Origin: CAVTAV01 sp963732795
Lineage (GTDB): Bacteria > Pseudomonadota > Alphaproteobacteria > CAVTAV01
Length of the DNA: 64,000 nucleotides
Direction of reading: 5' to 3'
NCBI GenBank assembly: GCA_963732795.1
Contig: CAVTAV010000006.1
Coordinates: 974,656-1,038,655, forward strand
Shown here: positions 42,575-51,132 of the stretch, one piece after another
Position numbering within the stretch: the stretch's first letter is position 1
Layout: every line of letters begins with the position of its first letter
Notes under the pieces: generated by a model
What the model was told of the DNA's origin: nothing
Seen by the model: the letters and a program-made list of their open reading frames with translations, nothing else
Databases searched by the model: none
Translations under genes and position numbers: made by a program

Positions 42575-43594
42575 ATGGCGCCGCAGACACCGGACAAGAT
42601 CGAGATCATCGGCCAGTCGGCCAGCTTCCTGGACCTGTTGGAGCGGGTCTCCCAGGCGGCGGTGCTCGACCGGCCGGTGCTGGTGATTGGCGAGCGCGGC
42701 ACGGGCAAGGAACTGATCGCGAGCCGCCTGCATTTCCTGTCGTCGCGCTGGGGCGGTCCCTATGTCCAGATCAACTGTGCCGCCCTGCCCGAAACGCTTC
42801 TGGAGAGCGAGTTGTTCGGCTACGAGCCGGGCGCGTTTACGGGCGCATCGACGAAGCGGGCCGGCCGGTTCGAGCAGGCCGACGGCGGCACGCTCTTTCT
42901 GGACGAGATCGGAAACCTCAGCCTCGCCGCCCAGGAAAAGCTCCTGCGCATCATTGAATACGGCCGGTTCGAGCGCCTCGGCGGGCGGGAGACCATCGAA
43001 GTAGATGTCCGCGTTGTCGGCGCGACCAATATAGATCTGCCGGCGGCCTGCGAGGCCGGGGAGTTCCGGGCGGACTTGCTGGACCGGCTGAGCTTCGACG
43101 TCCTGACCGTGCCGCCGCTTCGGGCGCGGCACGGCGATGTGATGCTTCTTGCCGGCTATTTCGCCCGCGCCATGTCGGCCGAGCTCGGTTGGAACGCCTT
43201 TCCGGGGTTCTCGCGAGGCGCGGAGGCTGTGCTGATGAGTTATGGCTGGCCCGGCAATGTACGCGAGCTCAAGAACACGATCGAACGGGCGGTCTATCGC
43301 TGGCCGGAGCCGGATCTGAAGGTCGAGACGATCGTGTTCGATCCGTTCGACTCTCCCTATCGCCTCGCCGACGGTCCGCCGTCACCGGAGCCGTCAGTCC
43401 CATCGGAGCCCGACCCGCCACCGGATGCCGGTCCGCTTCCGAGCGATTTCAAAACCGCCGTCGCCGATTTCGAGAAGGATCTGCTGTCGCGCGCCTACGA
43501 GGCTCACCGTTTCAATCAGCGCGAGACCGCGGAGGCCCTGTCGCTGAGTTACGATCAGCTCCGCCACGCCCTCAAGAAGCACGGATTGCTATAG
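42575..43594 (+). CDS. pspF: PspF, sigma-54 activator of the phage shock operon
   Basis: An AAA+ activator without receiver domain, as is typical for PspF. Walker A GERGTGKELIASRL (about residue 38), GAFTGAS (about 86), GGTLFLDEIGNL and the C-terminal Fis-like helix RETAEALSLSYDQLRHALKK. The W-loop region contacted by PspA is intact. 339 aa from the ATG at 42575; an upstream in-frame start at 42512 is possible. A proline-rich linker separates the AAA and DNA-binding domains. Confidence 0.93.
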   Translation: MAPQTPDKIEIIGQSASFLDLLERVSQAAVLDRPVLVIGERGTGKELIASRLHFLSSRWGGPYVQINCAALPETLLESELFGYEPGAFTGASTKRAGRFEQADGGTLFLDEIGNLSLAAQEKLLRIIEYGRFERLGGRETIEVDVRVVGATNIDLPAACEAGEFRADLLDRLSFDVLTVPPLRARHGDVMLLAGYFARAMSAELGWNAFPGFSRGAEAVLMSYGWPGNVRELKNTIERAVYRWPEPDLKVETIVFDPFDSPYRLADGPPSPEPSVPSEPDPPPDAGPLPSDFKTAVADFEKDLLSRAYEAHRFNQRETAEALSLSYDQLRHALKKHGLL

Positions 43595-43605
43595 GGGCCA
43601 AGACT

Positions 43606-43641
43606 GTCATCGCCGCGGACACTTCGTGTCCTCGCGATGAC
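43606..43641. repeat. Perfect intergenic hairpin after pspF
   Basis: GTCATCGC and GGACAC pair with GTGTCC and GCGATGAC around a TTC loop, with small internal bulges CGC and TC. It begins 12 bases after the pspF stop and lacks a T-run, so it is not a standard terminator. The outer arm resembles the ends of repeat family A (GTCATCGCGAGGC). Confidence 0.7.
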
Positions 43642-43709
43642 GAACGCGTATAACGTCCGGCGACCCCCAGGGCCGACGGAACGCACATGAAGGATGGAAA
43701 GCTTACGGC

Positions 43710-43916
43710 TTAAGTGCGGTTGTCGCGCTCGGCGCGCTTGCGCTCAAGCTTGCGGGCGCGGCGCACGGCGGCCGCCTGTTCCCGGGCGCGCTTTTCCGAC
43801 GGCTTCTCGTAGAAGCGGCGGAGCTTCATTTCCCGGAAAACGCCCTCGCGCTGCATCTTCTTCTTGAGCACGCGCATGGCTTGATCGACGTTGTTGTCGT
43901 GTACGATGACCTGCAA
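43710..43916 (-). CDS. rpsU: 30S ribosomal protein S21
   Basis: The product has the canonical LQVIVHDNNVDQAMRVLKKK, MQREGVFREMKLRRFYEKPS and a basic end. The TTG at 43916 gives the usual 68-aa S21; an in-frame ATG at 43973 adds 19 residues with no family match. No good ribosome-binding site settles it. Confidence 0.93.
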   Translation of the reverse strand: MQVIVHDNNVDQAMRVLKKKMQREGVFREMKLRRFYEKPSEKRAREQAAAVRRARKLERKRAERDNRT

Positions 43917-44116
43917 AGGTTTATCCGTCTCGTCGCTTGTTCGATTGAGTCTGCGGACCTGTTGTTCGAGCATAGGTCCGCGCACGAAGGGCGCTTGATA
44001 GCAAATGAATCGGCCCCTGTGAAGGGACATTTTGGCCACGCTTACGTGACACGACGCGGCTCTGGAAGCGGTTGTCCGCCCTTTACCCGCCGGTCCCTGC
44101 GCCTCATATTAGCCGG

Positions 44117-44683
44117 ATGGCCATCTGCGAGATCAAGAAGATGGGCAATCCGGTCCTGCGCCGCGAGGCCGACACCGTGCCCGACCCCACCGCGCCCGAG
44201 ATCAAGGCGCTGGTCGAGGACATGTTCGATTCGATGCGGGCGGCGAGCGGAATCGGTATCGCGGCACCGCAGATCGGCGTCTCGAAGCAGGTCATGATCT
44301 TTCACGTGCCGGACGAGGATGCGCCGGGCAACGATCCCGAGACCCGCCAAAAGGTGATCGACAATCCGTTGACCGTACTCGTCAATCCCGAGATCGAGGT
44401 GCTCGACGAGACCATGGAGGAGGGCTGGGAAGGCTGTCTGTCGGTGCCGGGCCTTACCGGCCTGGTCCCGCGATACAAGAAGATCCGCTATACCGGCACG
44501 ACCCCCGAAGGCGAGAAGATCGAGCGCGTCGCCTCCGACTTCCATGCCCGGGTCGTCCAGCATGAGTTCGACCATCTTCTGGGCGTGCTCTATCCGCACC
44601 GGATGCGCAGCAACGCCTCGCTGATCTTCACCTCCGAGATCGAGCATCTCGAGGACAAGCCCACGGAAGAGGAGCTCGCCTGA
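44117..44683 (+). CDS. def: Peptide deformylase
   Basis: Removes the formyl group of nascent proteins. The three motifs are complete: GIGIAAPQIG (near 45), EGCLSVPG (105) and QHEFDHL (148), giving the Cys/His/His metal site. 188 aa, about 15 longer than many because of an insertion PDEDAPGNDPETRQKVIDNP. Stop TGA abuts the coq9 GTG. Confidence 0.96.
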   Translation: MAICEIKKMGNPVLRREADTVPDPTAPEIKALVEDMFDSMRAASGIGIAAPQIGVSKQVMIFHVPDEDAPGNDPETRQKVIDNPLTVLVNPEIEVLDETMEEGWEGCLSVPGLTGLVPRYKKIRYTGTTPEGEKIERVASDFHARVVQHEFDHLLGVLYPHRMRSNASLIFTSEIEHLEDKPTEEELA

Positions 44684-45349
44684 GTGGCGCATCATTTCGA
44701 CGAGGTGAGAACCGCGATCCTCGAGGCCGCGTTGCCCCATGTGCCGTTCGATGGCTGGACCCGCGAAACCTTGCGCCGCGCGGCCAAGGAGGCGCATGTC
44801 GAGCAGGGCCTCGCGGAGCTTGCGTTCCCCGACGGTCCTCTGAGTCTCGTCGATCTTTTCGCGGCCGAGATGGATCGAAGGATGCTGGCTGCGCTGGACG
44901 CCGCGGACACGGCCTCCATGCGCATTCGCGACCGCATCATCGCGGGGGTGCGGTTTCGGCTCGAAGCCTTGGAGCCCTATCGCGAGGCCGAGCGGCGCGC
45001 TGTCGGCTTCCTGGCGCTTCCGCCCCATGCCGCGCTCGGTTTCAAGATTTTGACGCGGACGGTCGACGCGATGTGGCGCGCGGCGGGCGACCGCTCGACG
45101 GATTTCAACTACTACACCAAGCGCGCGCTCCTCGCCGGCGTCTATTCGTCCACCCTGGCCTATTGGCTGCAGGACGAGAGCGAGGGATACGCAGAGACTT
45201 GGGCCTTCCTCGGCCGGCGGGTCGACGACGTGATGAAAATCCAGAAAGCGCGCTTCCGGCTAGAGGGCTATGTCGAAAAGCTTCCCTCGCCCCTGACGCT
45301 GGTCCGCCATTTCCGCGACCGCCGCGGCGCGCCTCTCAGGACGCGCTAA
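44684..45349 (+). CDS. COQ9 family ubiquinone biosynthesis protein
   Basis: A 221-aa protein with the COQ9 layout: an N-terminal TetR-like part (RTAILEAALPHVPFDGWTRE), MRIRDRIIAGVRFRLEALEP, and the lipid-binding C-terminal domain around DFNYYTKRALLAGVYSSTLA and FLGRRVDDVMKI. In mitochondria COQ9 presents lipid substrate to COQ7. GTG start right after def. Confidence 0.92.
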   Translation: MAHHFDEVRTAILEAALPHVPFDGWTRETLRRAAKEAHVEQGLAELAFPDGPLSLVDLFAAEMDRRMLAALDAADTASMRIRDRIIAGVRFRLEALEPYREAERRAVGFLALPPHAALGFKILTRTVDAMWRAAGDRSTDFNYYTKRALLAGVYSSTLAYWLQDESEGYAETWAFLGRRVDDVMKIQKARFRLEGYVEKLPSPLTLVRHFRDRRGAPLRTR

Positions 45350-45361
45350 TCAGTTATAGTC

Positions 45362-45460
45362 GTCATGCCAGCGCAGGCCGGCATCCAGACTTTCCTTGAT
45401 GGGTGGACAGTCCGAGTGGGCTGTGCCGTGGCCTGGGCCCCAGCCTTCGCTGGGGCGACA
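45362..45460. repeat. Dispersed intergenic repeat, family B, copy 1
   Basis: Starts GTCATGCCAGCGCAGGCCGG and ends CCCCAGCCTTCGCTGGGGC. Each end contains a short hairpin (CCAGCG...; CCCCAGC-CTTC-GCTGGGG). Copy 2 is at 52039-52139. Lies between coq9 and purE, convergent genes. Confidence 0.85.
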
Positions 45461-45471
45461 AAGCGGGAGGC

Positions 45472-45996
45472 CTAATCCCGGTCCGGAAACTCCGGCACGT
45501 TGGCCGTCTGCTTCTTGCGGTAATCCGCCAGCGCCTTGGCGACTTTCTTGTCGGAGAGCGCGAGCATGGCGCCGGCGAACAGGGCGGCGTTCTTGGCGCC
45601 GGCCTTGCCAACCGCGAAGGTCGCGACCGGAATACCGCCCGGCATTTGAACCGTCGACAGCAGGCTGTCGAGGCCGCGGAGGCTGGTGCCGTCCAGCGGC
45701 ACGCCGAGCACCGGCAGGTCGGTCAGCGCGGCGGTGACGCCCGCGAGATGGGCGGCCGCGCCCGCGCCCGCGATGATGGCCTTGAGGCCCCGGGCCTTCG
45801 CGCCGGTGACATAGGCATGATGACGGTCGGGTGTGCGATGCGCCGAAATGACGCGCGCCTCGTTGGGGATGCCGAGAGCGTCCAGTGCCTTGACCGCCTC
45901 GCTCATCGCTTCCCAATCCGATTTGCTGCCCATGATGACGCCGACAACGGGTGTCTTGGGGCGGCGGGAGGTGCGGGATGCGGGCGATTTGGCCAT
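45472..45996 (-). CDS. purE: N5-carboxyaminoimidazole ribonucleotide mutase PurE
   Basis: Purine synthesis, N5-CAIR to CAIR. 174 aa with GVIMGSKSDWEAM (phosphate loop), ARVISAHRTPDRHHAY (catalytic His), AIIAGAGAAAHLAGV, and VQMPGGIPVATFAVG. Intact; no purK follows, which is unusual for class I PurE. Confidence 0.96.
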   Translation of the reverse strand: MAKSPASRTSRRPKTPVVGVIMGSKSDWEAMSEAVKALDALGIPNEARVISAHRTPDRHHAYVTGAKARGLKAIIAGAGAAAHLAGVTAALTDLPVLGVPLDGTSLRGLDSLLSTVQMPGGIPVATFAVGKAGAKNAALFAGAMLALSDKKVAKALADYRKKQTANVPEFPDRD

Positions 45997-46109
45997 GGGT
46001 CTCGAGCTCCTCGGAATGCGGGACCGTCGTCCAGAAGGGCGGAAAGGCGATCGGTCGGTTTCGGAAAGGCCGCGATTATAGGCAGCTCCCGCACCGAGGC
46101 AAGCGAGGC

Positions 46110-46124
46110 TTAATGGCCGCTTAA
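46110..46124 (+). promoter_or_regulatory. Perfect CtrA box upstream of the GGDEF gene
   Basis: TTAA-TGGCCGC-TTAA followed by C, an exact match to the CtrA consensus TTAA-N7-TTAAC. It lies 88 bases before the GGDEF start and 113 after the purE start on the other strand. No clear -10 follows at the ideal distance. Confidence 0.65.
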
Positions 46125-46211
46125 CAATCGATTGACGTTTTTTTCCTACAGTCCGCTGGGGTACACTGCCATATCTTGTGGCTGAATCGAGACTGACGAG
46201 CCGATATACAG

Positions 46212-46979
46212 ATGGCTGACATGAAAATCGGAGAATCGCGCGGCACGCGCGCCGTCGGCCCCTCGTCGGCCCCGGCGCGGCCGGCCGGAAGCGCGCCGAC
46301 CAGCGCCCCTCGCAGCATTCAGGACACTGTCTCGGTACACGGCATTCCGGCGACCGAAATGACGCCCAAGGTGCAGCAGGCGATCATGTCGTTGATGCAG
46401 GAAGTGGAAGCGCTCCGCCAGGAGCTCTCGCGCACCCATGCCCGGCTCGCCGAGATGGAGCGCTTGGCCGACGAGGATTCGCTCGCGCCGGTGCCGAACC
46501 GCCGGGCCTTCGTGCGCGAGCTGTCGCGCATGGTCTCCTTCACCGAGCGCTATGGCGGCGTGAGCAGCCTGATCTATTTCGACGTCAACGGCCTCAAGGA
46601 GGTCAACGACCGCTACGGCCATTCCGCCGGCGACGCGCTTCTCGTCCATGTCGCGCGGATCCTGACCGAAAATGTCCGCGGCTCCGATGTCGTCGCGCGG
46701 CTCGGCGGCGACGAGTTCGGCGTGCTGCTCGCCCAGGCGGAAGAGGACAAGGCCAATATCAAGGCCGCCTCCCTCGCCAAGGCGCTCGAAGATTCCGACT
46801 TTTCCTGGAAAGGCGAGCCGATCCATGTGCACGCGGCCTTCGGCGTCTATTCCTTCGATGGAAGGGTCGATGTGAAGGCCGCGCTCGATGCGGCCGACCG
46901 CGCCATGTATAAGCGCAAGCGCGACATGAAGAAGAAGGCGGTCAACGGCGCCGCGCCTGGTACGACGGACTCCTCATAG
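46212..46979 (+). CDS. GGDEF-domain diguanylate cyclase
   Basis: Makes c-di-GMP from two GTP. 255 aa: a Pro/Ala-rich N-terminus (about 40 residues), a coiled coil MSLMQEVEALRQELSRTHARL, then a GGDEF domain with DSLAPVPNRRAF, FDVNGLKEVNDRYGH, and RGSD-VVARL-GGDEF. The active-site GGDEF is exact and RxxD five residues upstream is the c-di-GMP inhibitory site. No membrane or sensory domain. A CtrA box upstream ties it to the cell cycle. Confidence 0.95.
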   Translation: MADMKIGESRGTRAVGPSSAPARPAGSAPTSAPRSIQDTVSVHGIPATEMTPKVQQAIMSLMQEVEALRQELSRTHARLAEMERLADEDSLAPVPNRRAFVRELSRMVSFTERYGGVSSLIYFDVNGLKEVNDRYGHSAGDALLVHVARILTENVRGSDVVARLGGDEFGVLLAQAEEDKANIKAASLAKALEDSDFSWKGEPIHVHAAFGVYSFDGRVDVKAALDAADRAMYKRKRDMKKKAVNGAAPGTTDSS

Positions 46980-46999
46980 CGGCAAATCCAGTCTCGCCC

Positions 47000-47207
47000 T
47001 CAGGCGATGATATCCGGGATCAGGATCGCGCGGATCTTGGTGATCTCGTCCTTCAGCGCGAGCTTGCGTTTTTTGAGGCGTTGAAGCTGGAGCTGGGTGA
47101 ACGAGCCGGCCTGAACTCATGGCGATGATGGCATCGTCGAGGTCTCGATGCTGCGTCTCGAGTTCCGCGAGCGCCGCTTTGAGCTGCTCCTCGTCCTGTG
47201 TTTCCAT
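47000..47207 (-). CDS. YdcH family (DUF465) small protein (one frameshift)
   Basis: N-terminal METQDEEQLKAALAELETQH and, after a surplus base near 47117, FTQLQLQRLKKRKLALKDEI complete a normal 68-aa DUF465 helix hairpin. Function unknown. Convergent with the GGDEF gene, 20 bases apart. Confidence 0.85.
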
Positions 47208-47360
47208 GACCGCCGATGACCGGTGTGACGTCTATCCCGAAGGACGCTTGACTGGCTCGCCGCCGAAAATCGTCACTCCCATTGGAGACAAACCGGGCCA
47301 TCATACCGCATAATCGATACCGGCGCTAATCAAGACAGGTGCGAGGGGGCGGATCAGGAC

Positions 47361-47876
47361 GTGACAGAAACGGCACCGGCTGAAAATCCATTTTGGGATT
47401 ATTCCCTAAAGCTTTACGAACAGGACGGCGTGAAGGACACCTGTCTCGCCCTGCAGGACGAGACCGGGGCGGATGTTAATCTGATCCTGTTCTTCTGCTG
47501 GATCGCGCAGAGCGGTCGCGGGCGGCTGACCCGGGCCGAAATCCAGGCGGCGATGGCGGCCGTTGCGGTCTGGCGCGTCCAGGTACTGCTGCCCCTGCGC
47601 CGGGTCCGCAACCGGCTCCGCAAGGACGGCCCCGAGGACGAGGCCGGATTGCGCCGCGACGTTCTGAAATTGGAGCTCGACGCCGAACGGATCGAACAGG
47701 CCCGGCTTTACAAAGGCGTGCCGCGCGATCCGACCCCGCTCGACACGACGCCCGAGACCCGCCGCGGCGACGCCGCATACAATTGCGGCGTCTATTTCGA
47801 AGAGTTGGGCATCGCACTGGACGACGGTCTCGGGGAGGCATTCGGCCGCCTGATCGACACCGCGACTCGGGATTGA
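47361..47876 (+). CDS. TIGR02444/DUF2390 family protein
   Basis: A 171-aa protein: NPFWDYSLKLYEQDGVKDTC, LALQDETGADVNLILFFCW, then a charged helix with WRVQVLLPLRRVRNRL. GTG start at 47361. Family known from proteobacteria, function unknown; recurrent beside YdcH-type genes. Confidence 0.88.
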   Translation: MTETAPAENPFWDYSLKLYEQDGVKDTCLALQDETGADVNLILFFCWIAQSGRGRLTRAEIQAAMAAVAVWRVQVLLPLRRVRNRLRKDGPEDEAGLRRDVLKLELDAERIEQARLYKGVPRDPTPLDTTPETRRGDAAYNCGVYFEELGIALDDGLGEAFGRLIDTATRD

Positions 47877-48035
47877 CGGCTCTCCGCCTCGACCGGTCGC
47901 CTTCCGACTGTGGACAAAGCGACAAATTGCCCCGATTTCCGGGCCTTACGCTGTGCATTAACGGGTTTGTAGCTGACTTGCGGTGACGATCGTGGTTTAA
48001 TAATTAGGTCACAGTACCGTAACGGAGAGCCGCGA

Positions 48036-48200
48036 ATGACAATTCAGTCGCATCTCGAAAGCCTGAATGAGCAACACACTCACCTGGAACACGAAATCGA
48101 CGACGAAGTCCACCGCCCACAGCCGGATAGCCTGAGACTCAGCGCTCTGAAGCGCGAAAAACTCCGAATAAAAGAAGAAATCTCCAAACTGGAGCACTGA
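48036..48200 (+). CDS. Second YdcH-like (DUF465) small protein
   Basis: A 54-codon frame not otherwise obvious: MTIQSHLESLNEQHTHLEHE, then SLRLSALKREKLRIKEEI. The helix-turn-helix pattern HxxLxxxIxxE...LKKxKLxxKDEI is typical of DUF465. CGGAGAG precedes the ATG. It is the second member within 1 kb. Confidence 0.85.
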   Translation: MTIQSHLESLNEQHTHLEHEIDDEVHRPQPDSLRLSALKREKLRIKEEISKLEH

Positions 48201-48337
48201 ACGGCCGAATTTCGGCCAGGCCGACCCGGCCTCCGGGGGCCAACCCCCAAAACGCAATCGAGCGCGACAGTCGCGCGCCCGATCGGAAACAAGCATACAA
48301 TTTAAGGCGGCCTAAAGCGGCGGCGATTCCGTCCCGC

Positions 48338-48932
48338 CTACGGCATCTCCTCGCCCGGAATCTCGGGCGGCGGGGGCGGCGGCACGCTCGGATGGGGCTC
48401 GCCGCGGGCTTGGAGCCGCTTGGCCGCCTTGGCCACCGCGTCGTCGAGATCGGCTTGCTTGCAGAGGCCGAGCGACACCGGATCGACCGGGCGGATATTG
48501 GTCATGTTCCAATGGGTCCGCTCGCGGATCGAATTGATCGTCGGCTTGGTGGTGCCGACGAGCTTGCCGATCTGGCCGTCGCTGAGCTCGGGGTGGTAGC
48601 GCAGCAGCCAGGCGATCGCGTCCGGCCGGTCCTGGCGGCGCGACACCGGCGTATAGCGCGGGCCCTTGCGCCGGCTCGGCATCTTGTCGGCGCTCTTGAT
48701 GAGCTTGAGCGTCGCCTTCGGGATCCTTCTCGCAGCGCTCGATCTCGGCGCGCGTGAGCTGGTTGTTGGCGATCGGGTCGAGCCCGACGATGCCCTGGGC
48801 GACCTCGCCGTCGGCGATGCCCTGCACCTCCAGGGGATGCAACCCGCAGAACTCGGCGATCTGCCGGAAGTTCAGGGCGGTGTTGTCGATCAGCCAGACA
48901 GCCGTCGCTTTCGGCATAAGCGGCAAATCCAT
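48338..48932 (-). CDS. trcR: TrcR, cell-cycle transcriptional regulator (DUF1013), one frameshift
   Basis: MPKATAVWLIDNTALNFRQI and FCGLHPLEVQGIADGEVAQG are the conserved N-terminal half; after one surplus base near 48722, RYTPVSRRQDRPDAIAWLLR, GTTKPTINSIRERTHWN and DPVSLGLCKQADLD complete a 197-aa DUF1013 protein. In Caulobacter this family was described as TrcR, linked to ctrA transcription. The proline-rich end (PPPPPPEIPGEEMP) varies between species. Confidence 0.9.
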
Positions 48933-49170
48933 AAGTCCTCCTTTAGCGGGCCTCCGGGGCGATCTCCGGTGGCGCCGGCAGCATGTCGAATGTCGCGACT
49001 TGCTGGATTGACGGAAAGTCGAGACGAATTGACCGTCTCCGGCGGACTATAACCATGGATTGTCCCGATGGTAAAGCCGTCGCCGGCCCCGTCCGGCCAT
49101 CAACATATGGGGTTGCGCCCCGTTCCATGCCATTAGAGACTGGCTGCCCGAGCCAAGATGGAGGTCTGCC

Positions 49171-49368
49171 ATGGACATCGAGGATCTCGCGCCCCGACCG
49201 GACAAACCCCTCAAAGCACTCGCCAAGGAGGAGCTCGGCACGCTCTCGATCGACGAGCTCGGCGAGCGGATCGAGGCTCTCAAGGCCGAAATCGTCCGGG
49301 TCGAGCAGGCCCTCGCTGCGAAGAAATCCAGCCTGAACGCCGCCGACAGCGTGTTCCGCAAAGCCTGA
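49171..49368 (+). CDS. DUF1192 family small protein
   Basis: A 65-aa protein with the DUF1192 pattern: MDIEDLAPRP, then LSIDELGERIEALKAEIVRV and a C-terminal ADSVFRK. It is found across alphaproteobacteria and has no assigned function. GGAGG lies upstream. Confidence 0.9.
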   Translation: MDIEDLAPRPDKPLKALAKEELGTLSIDELGERIEALKAEIVRVEQALAAKKSSLNAADSVFRKA

Positions 49369-49407
49369 AACACCGCGGCAATGACGCGCTGAATTTATTG
49401 GGGCGAA

Positions 49408-49433
49408 TTAACCGCCTGTTAATTCGTCGTTAA
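49408..49433 (+). promoter_or_regulatory. Two overlapping perfect CtrA boxes
   Basis: TTAA-CCGCCTG-TTAA-TTCGTCG-TTAA: three TTAA half-sites at exact 7-base spacing, so both 49408-49422 and 49419-49433 match TTAA-N7-TTAA. TAGAAT at 49446-49451 lies where a -10 hexamer is expected for a CtrA-activated promoter whose box covers -35. Points rightward, to the candidate small RNA. Confidence 0.75.
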
Positions 49434-49457
49434 TCTTCCCGCGGGTAGAATTGGCAT

Positions 49458-49551
49458 CAGGCAGTCCAGGTTTGGGTTGCTGGTGGATCTTATCCACCTT
49501 GTTTGACGCCTCCCTGTTAACTTGAGCCGCCCTGAGGCGGCTCTTTTTTTT
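49458..49551 (+). ncRNA. Candidate CtrA-controlled small RNA
   Basis: Predicted start about 7 bases after the TAGAAT -10, end at the T-run: about 94 nt. It contains a 7-bp hairpin (GGTGGAT-CTT-ATCCACC, 49482-49498), an unpaired linker with CCTCCC (49509-49514) able to pair with Shine-Dalgarno sequences, and a terminator. No open reading frame of note. Exposed CCUCC segments are known from several alphaproteobacterial regulatory RNAs. Alternative: the long leader of the downstream oxygenase, terminated early. Confidence 0.5.
49524..49551 (+). terminator. Rho-independent terminator of the candidate small RNA
   Basis: GAGCCGCC-CTGA-GGCGGCTC, a perfect 8-bp stem with a 4-base loop, followed by eight T. 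No gene in the preceding 150 bases on this strand needs it, which is part of the case for a small RNA. Confidence 0.92.
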
Positions 49552-49639
49552 GCGCCAACCCCCCGCGATTGACAGGCTTTGTCCGAGAAGCCAAGCTCGG
49601 CCGGCAACACCGGCGTTTGGGCCGGACGGGGGAGCGATC

Positions 49640-51113
49640 ATGTCTGCGAAATTTCCGGAAACGCCGTCCTTCACGGGCTATAACGCGCCGATGCGGGTCG
49701 AATGCGACATCCGCGACCTGGAGGTGGTGGAGGGCGAGGTGCCGCGCGAGCTCAACGGTTCGTTCTACCGCGCGACCCATGATCCGCAGTTTCCGCCCTA
49801 TCTCGGCGACGACATTTACGTCAACGGCGACGGGATGATCAGCTATTTCCGGTTCGAGAACGGCCATGTCGACTTCAAGAGCCGGTATGTGCGGACCGAC
49901 CGTTACCGTGCCCAGGAAGCCGCCCAGCGCTCGCTGTTCGGGGTCTATCGTAACCGCTACACCAACGATCCCTCGCGTCGAAGGCGTCGACAGCGGCACG
50001 GCGAACACCACGCCGGTCTGGCACGGCCATAAGCTTCTGGCGCTCAAGGAAGATTCTCATCCGTGGGAACTTGACCCGCATACGCTCGAAACCGTCGGCA
50101 AATGGGATTACGACGGCGATCTGACGGCCGTCAGCATGACCGCCCATCCCAAGCTCGATTACCGTACCGGCGAGTTGCTGTTCTTCGCCTATCAGGCCAA
50201 GGGCGACGCCACCACCGATGTCGTGTTCTACACCGCCGACAAGGACGGAAAGATCACCCACGAGGTCTGGTTCAACGCGCCCTATCCCGGCCTGGTCCAT
50301 GATTTTGCGGCGACCGAAGAGCACATCATCTTCCCGTTTTTCCCGCTGATCACCGATCTCGATGTGCTGAAGGCGGGCGGGCCGTTCTATCAATGGGACG
50401 GTAGCCTGCCGAGCGTCTTTGCCGTCCTGCCGCGCAAGGGGACCGCCGACCAAATCAAATGGTTCCGGGGCCCGTCGAGCTTCGCGGCCCATATGATGAA
50501 CGCCTTCACCGAGGGCTCGAAGGTCGCGCTCGACGTCGTGCTGTCGGCCAAGAGCTCATTCCCGTTCTTCCCCAACAAGGACGGCACGCCGTTCGACCGC
50601 GAGGGCGCGCGCTCGAACCTGGTGCGGCTCACCTTCGATCTCGACTCGAACAGCGAGGATTACGCCTCCGAGATCATCTTCCCCGAGCTCTGCGAGATGC
50701 CGCGCACCGACGACCGCTTCCAGACCCGGAAGCACAAGCACGGCTATCTGATCTTCCACGATTCCAAGCGTCCGACGAAGGGCCCCGGCCACGGCACGAC
50801 CCTGCAGCCGCGCAACTCGATCGGCCATATCGATTTCACGACCGGCAAGACCAACGCGTTCTATGCCGGCGAGCAATCGACCGTTCAGGAGCCGATCTTC
50901 GTGCCGCGCTCGGCCCACTCACCGGAAGGCGATGGCTATATCGTCGCCGTGCTCGACCGCCTGAACGAGATGCGGAGCGACCTCGTTATCCTGGACGCCA
51001 TGAAGCCGGACCAAGGCCCGGTCGCCCTGGTCAAGATGCCGATCCGCCAGCGCCCCGCCGCCCACGGCAACTGGGTCTCGGCCGACGCGCTCGAGACCGG
51101 CGTCTATTCCTGA
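49640..51113 (+). CDS. Carotenoid cleavage oxygenase family protein (one frameshift)
   Basis: RPE65/lignostilbene-dioxygenase family, Fe(II) held by four histidines. Candidates: SMTAHPKLD, GLVHDFAAT, SFAAHMMNAF and the C-terminal AAHGNWV. N-terminal PRELNGSFYRATHDPQFPP is typical. A surplus base at about 49977 separates NDPS from VEGVDSGTANT; corrected length 490 aa. It could cleave apocarotenoids or stilbene-type lignin compounds. Directly followed by an alpha/beta hydrolase. Confidence 0.9.
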
Positions 51114-51132
51114 TCCAACCGAAGAGGCCGTC

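Noticed and set aside
43606..43641. Terminator for pspF
   Set aside because: Strong hairpin but no T-run on either strand; kept as a repeat-like hairpin.
48290..48310. A near CtrA box (TTAA-GGCGGCC-TAAA)
   Set aside because: The second half-site is imperfect and it lies downstream of trcR with no promoter role.
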